This document shows, piece by piece, positions 15,847 to 23,224 of a stretch of 64,000 bases of DNA. How positions within the stretch are numbered: position 1 is the stretch's first letter; every line of letters starts with the position of its first letter. The stretch is from Myxococcales bacterium. GTDB taxonomy: Bacteria > Myxococcota_A > Polyangia > Polyangiales > Polyangiaceae. The notes under the pieces were generated by a model, which was not told the origin of the DNA, searched no databases, and saw nothing but the letters and a program-made list of their open reading frames with translations. The stretch covers positions 434,001-498,000 of the forward strand of contig JADJQX010000006.1 in NCBI GenBank assembly GCA_016712525.1, read 5' to 3'. Position numbers and translations under genes: made by a program.

Positions 15847-17847
15847 ATGGGCAACGGGGGAGGGGGCGGGCCTCGGGGGCGTGATCGGATCGCCGAGCTC
15901 CCGCAGCTCTACACGACCGGGAGCGAAGAGCGCGCGAGCGCGGAGCTCCCGAGCTCGGGTCGGCAGCCCGTGCATGATGCACCTACCACCGCCGTCGACG
16001 CGCGCTACACCGTCGGCGAGATGATCGGCGAGGGGGGTATGGGCAAGGTCTACGCCTCTCACGACGGCGTCGTCGGCCGAGATATCGCCATCAAGTACCT
16101 GGCGAAACACGCCAGTTGGGCGAAAGACAGGTTCTTCCGCGAGGCGCGTGTGCAAGGGCAGCTCGAGCACCCCTCGGTCGTGCCGGTCTACGACCTCGGC
16201 GTCTCCGAGCAGGGCGACGCGTTCTTCACGATGAAGCGCATCGTCGGCAAGACGCTCGACGAGATCCTCGACGGCATTCGCGCCGGAGACGCGGAGGTGA
16301 GGGCCAAGTTCACGCGGCGACGTATGCTCTCGGCGCTCGCGCAGGTGAGCCTCGCGCTCGCGTTCGCGCACTCCCGGGGCGTCGTCCATAGGGACATCAA
16401 GCCCGGCAACATCATGTTCGGCGACTACGGCGAGGTCTACCTGCTCGACTGGGGGATCTCCAAGGTCGAGGCGCGCCGTGCCAGCGAAGGGGAGACCGCG
16501 CCGACGCCGAGCATCCGGGACACCCCCGCCATCGAAGAGACCATGCAGGGCGCCGTGCTCGGCTCGCCCGGCTACATGGCGCCCGAGCAAGCTCGCGGCC
16601 TCGCGAACGCCGCCGATCCGCGCACCGACATCTACTCTCTCGGGCTCGTGCTCTACGAGGTGCTCACCTTGCGCCGCGCGCACGACGGTGACTCGCGCAA
16701 CGAGCTGTTCCAGTCGACGCTCGCGATGGACGGCGCCTCGCCCGCCGCGCTCGTGTCGGACGTGCCGAAGGGGCTCGACGCGCTCTGCCGCTGGGCGACG
16801 CGGCTCGACCCGGAGGAGCGCCTCAGCGACGCCCGAAGGTTCCACGACGTCATCGAGGGGCACCTCGACGAAGAACGTGAGATCGAGCAACGCTCGACCT
16901 TGGCCGACAAACACGCCGACGCCGCGGCCGCAATTCGGAAACGGATCGCCAAGGCTGCCCCCGAGAAGGCCGAGCGCCTGCGCGCCGACGCCATGCGTGA
17001 GCTCGGCGCCGCCCTCGTGCTCTCGCCCATGCACGAGGCCGCTCAGGCCGCGCTCTTCGAGATGCTCGTCGAAGATCCCGACACCATCCCCCGGTCGGCC
17101 GAGCGGGAGCTCGAGAAACGAAGACGAGAGACGGTCCGGGTCGTCTTCGGGCGCATGAAAATGGCCTATCTGCCGTGGTTCGGGATCGTGCCGATGGCCT
17201 ACGCGATGGGGGTCCGTCACCCCGTCTACCTGCTGGTGGTCACGGCGACCGCGGGCGCGCTCGTGGGCCTGCTCGCGAAGCTCTCCAGCGAGCCGCGCCC
17301 CAAGATCGAACATGCCTATCTGGCGTATGGGCTGAACTTCGTGCTCGTCGCGATGCTCGGGGGCTTCTTCGGCCCGTTGATGGTGGTGCCCCAGTCGGCC
17401 TTGGCCGTCGCCATCAACGCCGTGTTCACCCTGCGCCTCGGGTCTCGGGGGCGCCTCGTCGTCTCGGCGGCGGCGCTGGCGACCGTGCTTGTCCCGCTCG
17501 CGCTGGGGCTCATGGGGCTCGTGCCTTCGGCGTATGCGGTGACCGGAGGGGAGCTCGTCGTGAGGTCGGGTGCCGTGACGTTCACTCCGGTGCTCACGTC
17601 GGTCTTGCTCGTGGTGATGAGCCTCGTCCCCCTCCAGAGCCCGACTCGGGTCCTCGGCAGCGCGCTCGAGGCCGTGGGGGACGCGGAGCGAAAGAGCGTG
17701 GCGCGCGCCCATCGCCTGCGCAGCTATTTGCCACTCCTCGACGAAGCGCGCGAGAGCACCACGAGCCGCAAGAGCCGAGTGACCGTCCCCCCTCGCGCGA
17801 GCCGGGTCTCGAAGGCCGTCGAGACGAAGCGAGGCGACGACGACTGA
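15847..17847 (+). CDS. Ser/Thr protein kinase with a C-terminal membrane domain
   Basis: The kinase domain has the P-loop GEGGMGKVY (near residue 61), Lys 83 in AIKYLAK, the catalytic HRDIKPGNIMF (His 181) and LLDWGIS at residue 201, so the usual DFG is DWG. The activation end has GSPGYMAPEQ. The region after about residue 440 is hydrophobic, with roughly five to six transmembrane segments (from MAYLPWFGIVPMAYAMGV to VTFTPVLTSVLLVVMSLV), then a basic tail. Kinases usually have one transmembrane segment, so a polytopic tail suggests a membrane sensor or transporter-like part. The DWG change is found in some active kinases, so activity is likely but not certain. The start was taken at MGNGG rather than eight codons upstream. 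Confidence 0.85.
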   Translation: MGNGGGGGPRGRDRIAELPQLYTTGSEERASAELPSSGRQPVHDAPTTAVDARYTVGEMIGEGGMGKVYASHDGVVGRDIAIKYLAKHASWAKDRFFREARVQGQLEHPSVVPVYDLGVSEQGDAFFTMKRIVGKTLDEILDGIRAGDAEVRAKFTRRRMLSALAQVSLALAFAHSRGVVHRDIKPGNIMFGDYGEVYLLDWGISKVEARRASEGETAPTPSIRDTPAIEETMQGAVLGSPGYMAPEQARGLANAADPRTDIYSLGLVLYEVLTLRRAHDGDSRNELFQSTLAMDGASPAALVSDVPKGLDALCRWATRLDPEERLSDARRFHDVIEGHLDEEREIEQRSTLADKHADAAAAIRKRIAKAAPEKAERLRADAMRELGAALVLSPMHEAAQAALFEMLVEDPDTIPRSAERELEKRRRETVRVVFGRMKMAYLPWFGIVPMAYAMGVRHPVYLLVVTATAGALVGLLAKLSSEPRPKIEHAYLAYGLNFVLVAMLGGFFGPLMVVPQSALAVAINAVFTLRLGSRGRLVVSAAALATVLVPLALGLMGLVPSAYAVTGGELVVRSGAVTFTPVLTSVLLVVMSLVPLQSPTRVLGSALEAVGDAERKSVARAHRLRSYLPLLDEARESTTSRKSRVTVPPRASRVSKAVETKRGDDD

Positions 17848-17903
17848 GAGCGTGAGGGTGGGTCACTCGGGCACGGGAGGCCGCATCTCGAACGCGATGC
17901 CCC

Positions 17904-18413
17904 TCAGTTCCGCGCCTTGTCGAGCTCCTCGCGAATGCTCGCGGGGACGTTCTCGGAGAGGGCCTGATCGAGCTGGCGGTAACGCTTGTCGAGCGCCTCG
18001 CCGCGCACCGTGAACGACATGAGGCGTCTCCCGGTCGGATCGTCGATGGCTACCGCGACGTCTGCGTAGTCGGTCCCCGCCAAGACCCCGGTGAGCACGT
18101 TGGCGATCGTGCTGCCGCGATGGAGCTCGACGATCTTCGCGTGGACGGTCAGACCCCCTTTCTCGAGCACGTAGCCTCCGCGCCTGAGCTCCTTCGTGAG
18201 CCCCGCCTCGAGCGCCGCGGCCTCACCGCGCTCGTTGTTCGACGACGTGTCGACCACCAGCATGACCTTGTTCGACGCGGGGAGGGGTCGCGCGACGGTC
18301 ACGTCCATCACGGTCACCGGTGTGGTGCTGCACGCGGCTGTCGTCGACGCCGTGGCGAGCCCGATGGCGGAGAGAAGGAAGACGCGGGCGAAGGATCGGG
18401 AGATGACGCTCAT
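17904..18413 (-). CDS. Small lipoprotein of unknown function
   Basis: Signal peptide (MSVISRSFARVFLLSAIGLA then TTAACS) followed by about 145 residues of mixed alpha/beta character. The segments MLVVDTSSNNERGEAAALEA, ELRRGGYVLEKGG and VAVAIDDPTGRRL suggest the family of small lipoproteins that repeat a GTP/ATP-like fold, such as DUF4410, but this is only a resemblance from memory. The ATG used opens the signal; a second ATG eight codons earlier is possible. It is convergent with the kinase gene, 56 bases away. Confidence 0.6.
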   Translation of the reverse strand: MSVISRSFARVFLLSAIGLATASTTAACSTTPVTVMDVTVARPLPASNKVMLVVDTSSNNERGEAAALEAGLTKELRRGGYVLEKGGLTVHAKIVELHRGSTIANVLTGVLAGTDYADVAVAIDDPTGRRLMSFTVRGEALDKRYRQLDQALSENVPASIREELDKARN

Positions 18414-18713
18414 GCCGAACGACTCAGCAACGCACATGCCACGCGCTCGTGGCGCGAGGTGTCCGCGCGTGCTTGCGCGGCTCTGCGCGGCCTCGTGCGT
18501 GGGCCTCGGCTGCCATGTTGGCCGACCGGCAACGCCGAAAACCATCGAAGATACGAGACCGTAGCAGGGGGTTCACGGGGCCTCTTTCGTGGGCGGTTCA
18601 CGACATGCCGTTTTGGCGGGTGTGCGCGTGCCGTCTTGGATCGACGGCGCGTGTGCCGTGGTCGCGTTCCGGCCTTGCTTGGTGGTCGTGACGAGGCGTG
18701 CCATGGTCATGGC
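18414..18713. other. Divergent intergenic region, no gene seen
   Basis: This gap separates two divergent lipoprotein genes and presumably holds both promoters. No repeat, hairpin or protein-like frame of note. Confidence 0.4.
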
Positions 18714-19115
18714 GTGCGATCCGTCCGCGCTCGGTTCGTCTCGTTCTTCGTGGTGATCGGGCTCGTCTCGCTCGCGAGCTGCCGTCCGAGCGCGAGCATG
18801 GTCGCGTCGACCGAGACGAGCCACTTCGCGACGCCACCCGTGGTGGTTCGGCGTGGCGGCGCGCTCTCGCTCGCGTTCACGCAGGGGAGCTACCCGTTCT
18901 ACTTCCTCGTCGCGTGCGCCCCGCTCTCGGGGCGGCTCGTGTGCTCGGTGCGTGGGTCGGCGAGCTCGGGCAACCTCACGGGATCGCGTGTCGAGCGGCC
19001 GATCGACGCGCCCGGGGCCCTCGAGGCGCTCGAGCGTGGTGGCGCGGCCTTTTGGGAGCCCGACGGGCGAATGACGCCGCTCCGTGTGGTCGTCGGGGGC
19101 CCGCCTCCCGGCTGA
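18714..19115 (+). CDS. Small lipoprotein of unknown function
   Basis: Starts at a GTG that opens VRSVRARFVSFFVVIGLVSL and then ASCRPS, a lipoprotein signal; no ATG is in frame nearby. The 133-residue product has a beta-rich body with a short disulfide-prone segment (FLVACAPLSGRLVCSVRG). Downstream lie the bactofilin genes on the same strand, 73 bases away, so it may belong to their transcription unit. No family is recognised. Confidence 0.6.
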   Translation: MRSVRARFVSFFVVIGLVSLASCRPSASMVASTETSHFATPPVVVRRGGALSLAFTQGSYPFYFLVACAPLSGRLVCSVRGSASSGNLTGSRVERPIDAPGALEALERGGAAFWEPDGRMTPLRVVVGGPPPG

Positions 19116-19188
19116 CGCGCCCACACCCTGGCGGGGGGGCGCGGATGGCCAGTGACACCCGGGGCCAGCTGTACTAGTAGCGGGTGCG

Positions 19189-19554
19189 ATGGCGAAAGGC
19201 AGCTCGGAGACTGTGCTCGGCCGGAGCGTCCGCATTCGCGGTCGCATCTCGGGCGACGGGGACTTGGTGGTGCAAGGCACGCTCGAGGGGGACGTGGTCC
19301 TCCGCGGCAGCTTCACGCTCGACGAGGGCGCCGAGGCGCAGTCGACCATCACCGCGAACGACGTCACCGTGGCCGGAGCGCTCGAGGGCGGCATCCAGGC
19401 CGAGGGCGACGTCACCGTCACGGCGACGGGCAAATTCCGCGGCGACGTGCGCGCCGCCCAGGTCACGATCGAAGACGGCGCGGCGTTCGCCGGCCGCCTC
19501 GACGCCGACTTCGACCTCCCCCCCGAGCTCAACGAGAGCCCGAAGCGTCGCTGA
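19189..19554 (+). CDS. Bactofilin 1
   Basis: A 121-residue bactofilin: the DUF583 core of regular beta turns is seen from GRSVRIRGRISGDGDLVVQG through GGIQAEGDVTVTATGKFRGD, with the glycine/valine pattern of a short right-handed beta-helix. Bactofilins polymerise without nucleotides into filaments that organise the envelope, cell shape and, in Myxococcus xanthus, the chromosome-anchoring scaffold BacNOP. Two more bactofilin genes follow in the same direction at 34 and 84 bases. The N- and C-terminal extensions are short. Confidence 0.9.
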   Translation: MAKGSSETVLGRSVRIRGRISGDGDLVVQGTLEGDVVLRGSFTLDEGAEAQSTITANDVTVAGALEGGIQAEGDVTVTATGKFRGDVRAAQVTIEDGAAFAGRLDADFDLPPELNESPKRR

Positions 19555-19588
19555 GCGCGACTTCGAGACACGAGAGGACCATCGAGCA

Positions 19589-19903
19589 ATGGCAAGCACG
19601 GTCATCGGCGCAGGCATCACGATCGAGGGCGAGGTCACGAGCGACGACGACGTCGTCGTGCAGGGAACCTTGCGCGGAAAGCTCCACGCCAAAGAAGGCG
19701 TCACGGTCGACGCTGGCGCCATCGTCGAAGCCGACGTGTCGGCGGGCCCCATTCGCGTGTCCGGCCAGGTCACCGGCAACCTCACCTCCAACGACCGGGT
19801 CGATCTCGCCAACGGCGCGCGCGTCGTCGGGAACGTGAAGGCCGCCCGCATCACCATCGCCGACGGAGCCCAGTTCAAGGGCAACGTCGACATGGACGTG
19901 TGA
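19589..19903 (+). CDS. Bactofilin 2
   Basis: A 104-residue protein, almost only the bactofilin core: MASTVIGAGITIEGEVTSDD, then VVVQGTLRGKLHAKEGVTVD and NGARVVGNVKAARITIADG. Its short N-terminus and lack of a tail mean it is nearly a minimal filament-forming subunit, and may copolymerise with the flanking bactofilins. Start set by an ATG without a strong ribosome-binding site but with the first residues matching the other members. It is close to bactofilin 1 upstream, so likely co-transcribed. Confidence 0.85.
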   Translation: MASTVIGAGITIEGEVTSDDDVVVQGTLRGKLHAKEGVTVDAGAIVEADVSAGPIRVSGQVTGNLTSNDRVDLANGARVVGNVKAARITIADGAQFKGNVDMDV

Positions 19904-19987
19904 CCAACGCGCGGAAACGCTGCGAAACCGTTAGATTTTTCGCGGTGGGCCCGTAACGCCGGCTCGCCGCACCGAACGAGAAACGAC

Positions 19988-20569
19988 ATGGCCAACGAAA
20001 CCACCATCGCCGCCGGAACGGTCGTCCGGGGCTCCATCGAAGGCACCGGCAACCTCGTCGTGGCGGGCCACGTCGAGGGCGACGTTCAGCTCTCCGGCGA
20101 GGTCACCGTCGAGTCGACCGGGCTCGTGGGAGCCAACGTGCGCGCGGCGCGCATCGTGGTGCGTGGCGCCGTCCGTGGCGACCTCTCGGCCGACGAGGCC
20201 GTGGTGCTCGAAGAGGGCGCCCGCGTGGTGGGTGACGTTCGCGCGGCGCGCATCGCCGTCGGGCGCGGAGCCCTCGTTCGCGGCTACGTCGAGACCAAGA
20301 GCGAGGCCGGCAAGGCCCCCGTCGCCCGCGCGGCCGAGCGCGCCGTGGCCCGCCCCGCCCCCGCCCCGGCCCGCGTCGAACGTCCGGCTCCTCCTCCGCC
20401 TCCCGCGCGCGTCGAGCGTCCCGCGCCGCCGCCCCCCAAGAAGGTCGAGGCCCCCGCGCCCGTCTCTCCGCGCCCGAGCATGCTCGTCGGCCTGAAGCGC
20501 GAGCCGCCGCCCCCGGTGGTGCCTGCCCTCAAGAAGGGCGCGAAGGCCGTGAAGAAGAAGTCGATCTGA
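19988..20569 (+). CDS. Bactofilin 3 with a Pro-rich tail
   Basis: The first 100 residues are a bactofilin core (AGTVVRGSIEGTGNLVVAGH, then ESTGLVGANVRAARIVVRGA and EEGARVVGDVRAARIAVGRG). A long tail of Pro, Ala, Val, Arg and Lys follows (ARVERPAPPPPPARVERPA, PPPKKVEAPAPVSPRP) and ends VKKKSI. In M. xanthus, BacP has a comparable extension that binds partners. So this subunit is probably the one that links the filament to other proteins. A Pro-rich frame continues immediately after the stop in another reading frame (see the next entry). Confidence 0.85.
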   Translation: MANETTIAAGTVVRGSIEGTGNLVVAGHVEGDVQLSGEVTVESTGLVGANVRAARIVVRGAVRGDLSADEAVVLEEGARVVGDVRAARIAVGRGALVRGYVETKSEAGKAPVARAAERAVARPAPAPARVERPAPPPPPARVERPAPPPPKKVEAPAPVSPRPSMLVGLKREPPPPVVPALKKGAKAVKKKSI

Positions 20570-20613
20570 GCGAGAGCGGCCGGGAGCCGATCCCCGTTCG
20601 GAGCCCGTCGGTC

Positions 20614-20757
20614 TTGGTGCGCAAGGGACCTCCGTCGGTTCGCGCCCCGGTGGCCCCCGTCGTCATCCCCGCCCCTCGCGTTCGCACCCCGGCGGCTCCG
20701 GTCGCCACGCCCACGCTGCCCGTCTGCATCCCCGAACCGTCGGTTGCGATGGGCTAG
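20614..20757 (+). CDS. Short Pro-rich frame after bactofilin 3, possibly its out-of-frame extension
   Basis: A TTG/GTG-initiated frame of 47 codons reads LVRKGPPSVRAPVAPVVIPA and continues with VRTPAAPVATPTLPV. Its third codon positions are mainly G or C, with a composition like the bactofilin 3 tail. The same frame stays open back through the end of bactofilin 3, in a different frame from it. So it may be an ancestral longer tail separated by a frameshift, a programmed frameshift product, or a small separate protein. No ribosome-binding site was found. Confidence 0.35.
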   Translation: MVRKGPPSVRAPVAPVVIPAPRVRTPAAPVATPTLPVCIPEPSVAMG

Positions 20758-20943
20758 GGCCTCGGTACGAACGGGTGCACCTCGGTACGGGCACCGCCCC
20801 GGCCGGTACGCTTGCCTCGGGGCCTCCGTTCGGATGCCCGGCTCGCCCGTTTGTTCGCCCCCAGGTCTCGTACGGACCCGATCGCGTCCCGTGAGGGCGC
20901 AGGCGCCTCCCGTACGGACCCAACGCCCCCGTACGGACGGGAT

Positions 20944-21075
20944 GGGGCCTCCGTACGGACGGGGTGGAGCCTTCGTACGAATGGGGTGGAGCCTCCGTAC
21001 GAAGGGGGAGGGGCCTCCGTACGGACGGGGAGGGGCCTCCGTACGGATGGGGAGGGGCCTCCGTACGGATGGGGA
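20944..21075. repeat. 22-bp minisatellite with GTAC palindrome
   Basis: Six adjacent copies of a 22-bp unit, each with a 10-base centre TCCGTACGGA or a variant. Copy 2 has TTCGTACGAA, so two opposing changes retain the palindrome; copy 3 has a change on only one side. The unit is not a multiple of three, so it is unlikely to encode a repeat protein. Upstream are more scattered CGTACG sites (about 20870, 20910, 20929) that look like decayed copies. It sits between bactofilin 3 and the next minus-strand gene. Confidence 0.85.
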
Positions 21076-21219
21076 GGGACGGACGTTTTGTTCGCCAAAT
21101 CAACGGGTTGGCCGTGTCGCCGTGGTGCGCGGCCCGAGCGTGGGCGCCGTGGCCGAAGCACGAGGCGCGTGCGCGCCGTGACGGGGCCCCTGGTTCGCCG
21201 CGGGGCCTCGCGTCTCCCC

Positions 21220-21534
21220 TCATCCCCCACGGAGGGTGCGGGCCCTCTCGAAGAGCTTCGCGGCGCGGCCCGTGTCGCCGCGGGCCTCTTCGATCCGACC
21301 GAGCTCGTCGAGCAACGCCGCCGCGTTCGTCGCCTTCGGGCCGAGCAGGTCGACGAGCGCTTCGGCGGTGAAGCGGTCGGTGTCCTTTCGACGGAGCGAG
21401 AACGCGTGCGACCACGCCTCGTCCACGGCGCGTTCGGCCTCCTCGAGGCGCCCCTCGGAGCGGAGCCCCGCCGCCTTCGCGACGGCCTCCGCGATCTGAC
21501 GGATCATGCGTTCGAGGTAGTCGCGCGATTGCAT
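21220..21534 (-). CDS. Small alpha-helical protein, possible DUF6483 member
   Basis: A 104-residue cytoplasmic protein, all helical, starting MQSRDYLERMIRQIAEAVAK and continuing GLRSEGRLEEAERAVDEAW. The opening (aromatic-Tyr-Leu-x-Arg-Met-Ile and Ala-x-x-Leu repeats) is like what I recall for DUF6483 proteins, which have no known function. The end has TPR-like spacing (AALLDELGRIEEARGDTGRA). The gene stands alone. No partner can be inferred. Confidence 0.55.
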   Translation of the reverse strand: MQSRDYLERMIRQIAEAVAKAAGLRSEGRLEEAERAVDEAWSHAFSLRRKDTDRFTAEALVDLLGPKATNAAALLDELGRIEEARGDTGRAAKLFERARTLRGG

Positions 21535-21767
21535 GGGAAAGCAGCCTGTTTGCTTGGGGACCGAGGTCCGGTGTCGTCCGCGCCCGACTTGCCGAGCGCG
21601 ATCCGAGCTGCCGGCGGAGCCTACTTCTGTACTTCTGTAGGTGAGCAGGCACCCCAGGCTCGCAACGAAGGCGGCGGGATGCGGTGGCGACGGGCCGAAG
21701 GGAGTAACTCGACGGGCTGCGAAAGATAGTCACGCCCGCGCGGGTCGGCAAGGCGACGCGCGACATG

Positions 21768-23222
21768 TTACCGAATTTCGATCGTGAGCGGGACCGGCTC
21801 GACCGTGCGGAGGTTCGCTCCCACGATGGCTCTCGGCGCTACGATCCGTGAACAAACCTCACCTGCCTTCCCACTCGGGTTCTGCTCCCGAACATAGTAG
21901 TCGCCTGATGGAGCGGGAAGGACCTCGACCTCGGTGACTCGAGTGTAGCTAAGTCGCCACGGGTCGGCGGCGTCCGCAGCCGGACGCGCCAGGACCTTCT
22001 TCGGTAGCGGAGCGCAGCTAGAAGTCGAATAGAACGCCACCAAGACCGTGCTCGGACTGCAGGACGCATCCCTCCAAACGAACCTTGTCGCCTCTGACAG
22101 TGGAACGCAGAGTGCGTAGTCTCGGAACGTCTCGATACGGCAATCCATGCCTTGGGCTTCGTCCCAATAGCGCTCAACGCCGAGCTCGTGCCCAGCTTCG
22201 TCGACTGCGAGGACGGGATGCAGTCGCCCGGTGGATGCCCCCACCACCCTTCGAAACGTCGCCGCGCGGAACGAAGCGCGCGCAGTCATCAGCTGTTCGC
22301 CAGTTCGTTCGTTCCGGCGCACGCAGCTCATTCGATCGCGTTCGCCATACGTCTCTGCTCCGGAAAGGAGCATGGTGCCGTCGTGCGAGAAGATTGTCTG
22401 AGTACACTGGTCGACCGAAGCCGCAACATTGGCCGCTCTCGTGGCCGGAGGGGCATCGGCGCATTCCGGTCGTGTCGATACACCCACAACCCTTTCACAC
22501 GACGTGTCGAGGGCAGGCGAGGGGGCTACAACACGGCATTCGTCGCTGTCGTCATCCCACGTGCGCCCACCAAGCTTGCAGCTCGTCTGCGCCAAGGTGT
22601 CGTAGACGCCACGTGCTGCGCTCGTGATTCGAAGCCCGTCCTCGGAGACGACCTTCCAGGGCCGAAGGCGTCCGGCGCCCGATGCTGGCGAAAGGTGAAG
22701 CCGTGGAACCGGAATCTGTGCGGAGTATCCAGGTAGACCCTCAGATGAACCGCCGGGAACAAGTTCGCATCGCCCGTCTGGTGCGTGTCGATAAATCGAC
22801 GGAAAACCGGGGCCGATCCTACTCGTGTAGTAGCTAACGCGATAGTCGCACCCCGACGGGACAATAAATGCCCCCCATCCTCGCGCGGCGGGTACCGAGC
22901 ACCTCGTGTCGGCAAAGGATGGTAGTACATTTTGTTGCGTGTCTAGACAGTAGGGGCCACCGGCTTCGCCCGCGAGCGCCCCTTGAAGGTGGCACGGTCG
23001 ACGTCGTTTGATGTCCCATAGTGCCGTCGTCCACGGGAAGCTCGCCCCATCGGCGGTGTGCAACAAGATCCGCTTGAGGCGTGTCCCGCTCCGATCTCCG
23101 TCCGCGCTATCCTCGAGAGCAACGATGGGACTCTCCTCACTGTTCTGTATCGCGCGGCCGCACGCGGATGTTAGGAAGATCCAGGGGAGAGCCCCCAATA
23201 GTGTAAGATTACCGGTTCGCAT
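21768..23222 (-). CDS. Lipoprotein of unknown function, paralogue of the upstream gene
   Basis: The start chosen follows a GAGGAA ribosome-binding site and opens MRTGNLTLLGALPWIFLTSA then CGRAIQ, a lipoprotein signal. After the Cys the GTRLKRILLHTADG segment parallels GTRFKRMWLVGAGG in the gene upstream, and later segments such as SGAGRLRPWKVVSEDGLRI parallel EGSGRLRPIIAESSDGLRV there. Many Cys pairs suggest disulfides (CHLQ, YCLD, RCSV, GCDYR, CELV, CKLGG). In Polyangia this kind of protein with RLK-x-DG and W-C segments occurs as surface lipoproteins; I recall the type but not a role. The gene starts 2 bases from its neighbour's stop. GC is much lower than around it. Confidence 0.65.
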   Translation of the reverse strand: MRTGNLTLLGALPWIFLTSACGRAIQNSEESPIVALEDSADGDRSGTRLKRILLHTADGASFPWTTALWDIKRRRPCHLQGALAGEAGGPYCLDTQQNVLPSFADTRCSVPAARGWGAFIVPSGCDYRVSYYTSRIGPGFPSIYRHAPDGRCELVPGGSSEGLPGYSAQIPVPRLHLSPASGAGRLRPWKVVSEDGLRITSAARGVYDTLAQTSCKLGGRTWDDDSDECRVVAPSPALDTSCERVVGVSTRPECADAPPATRAANVAASVDQCTQTIFSHDGTMLLSGAETYGERDRMSCVRRNERTGEQLMTARASFRAATFRRVVGASTGRLHPVLAVDEAGHELGVERYWDEAQGMDCRIETFRDYALCVPLSEATRFVWRDASCSPSTVLVAFYSTSSCAPLPKKVLARPAADAADPWRLSYTRVTEVEVLPAPSGDYYVREQNPSGKAGEVCSRIVAPRAIVGANLRTVEPVPLTIEIR

Positions 23223-23224
23223 TT

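Larger units (their letters stand above)
20570..21219. other. Repeat-rich intergenic region
   Basis: Apart from a short Pro-rich frame at the left end, the stretch is dominated by GTAC-centred repeats and contains a regular 22-bp minisatellite (separate entry). Long open frames here are read through the repeat in several frames and do not look like genes. The right end (about 21100–21219) shows nothing notable. Confidence 0.6.

Noticed and set aside
20944..21075. CRISPR array
   Set aside because: The units are immediately adjacent with no spacers, only 22 bp long, and no cas genes are near.
20812..21729. Long frames across the GTAC repeats
   Set aside because: They read the 22-bp repeat in different frames (period not a multiple of three), giving GGASVRTGRG-like low complexity. 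They overlap the small helical minus-strand gene.
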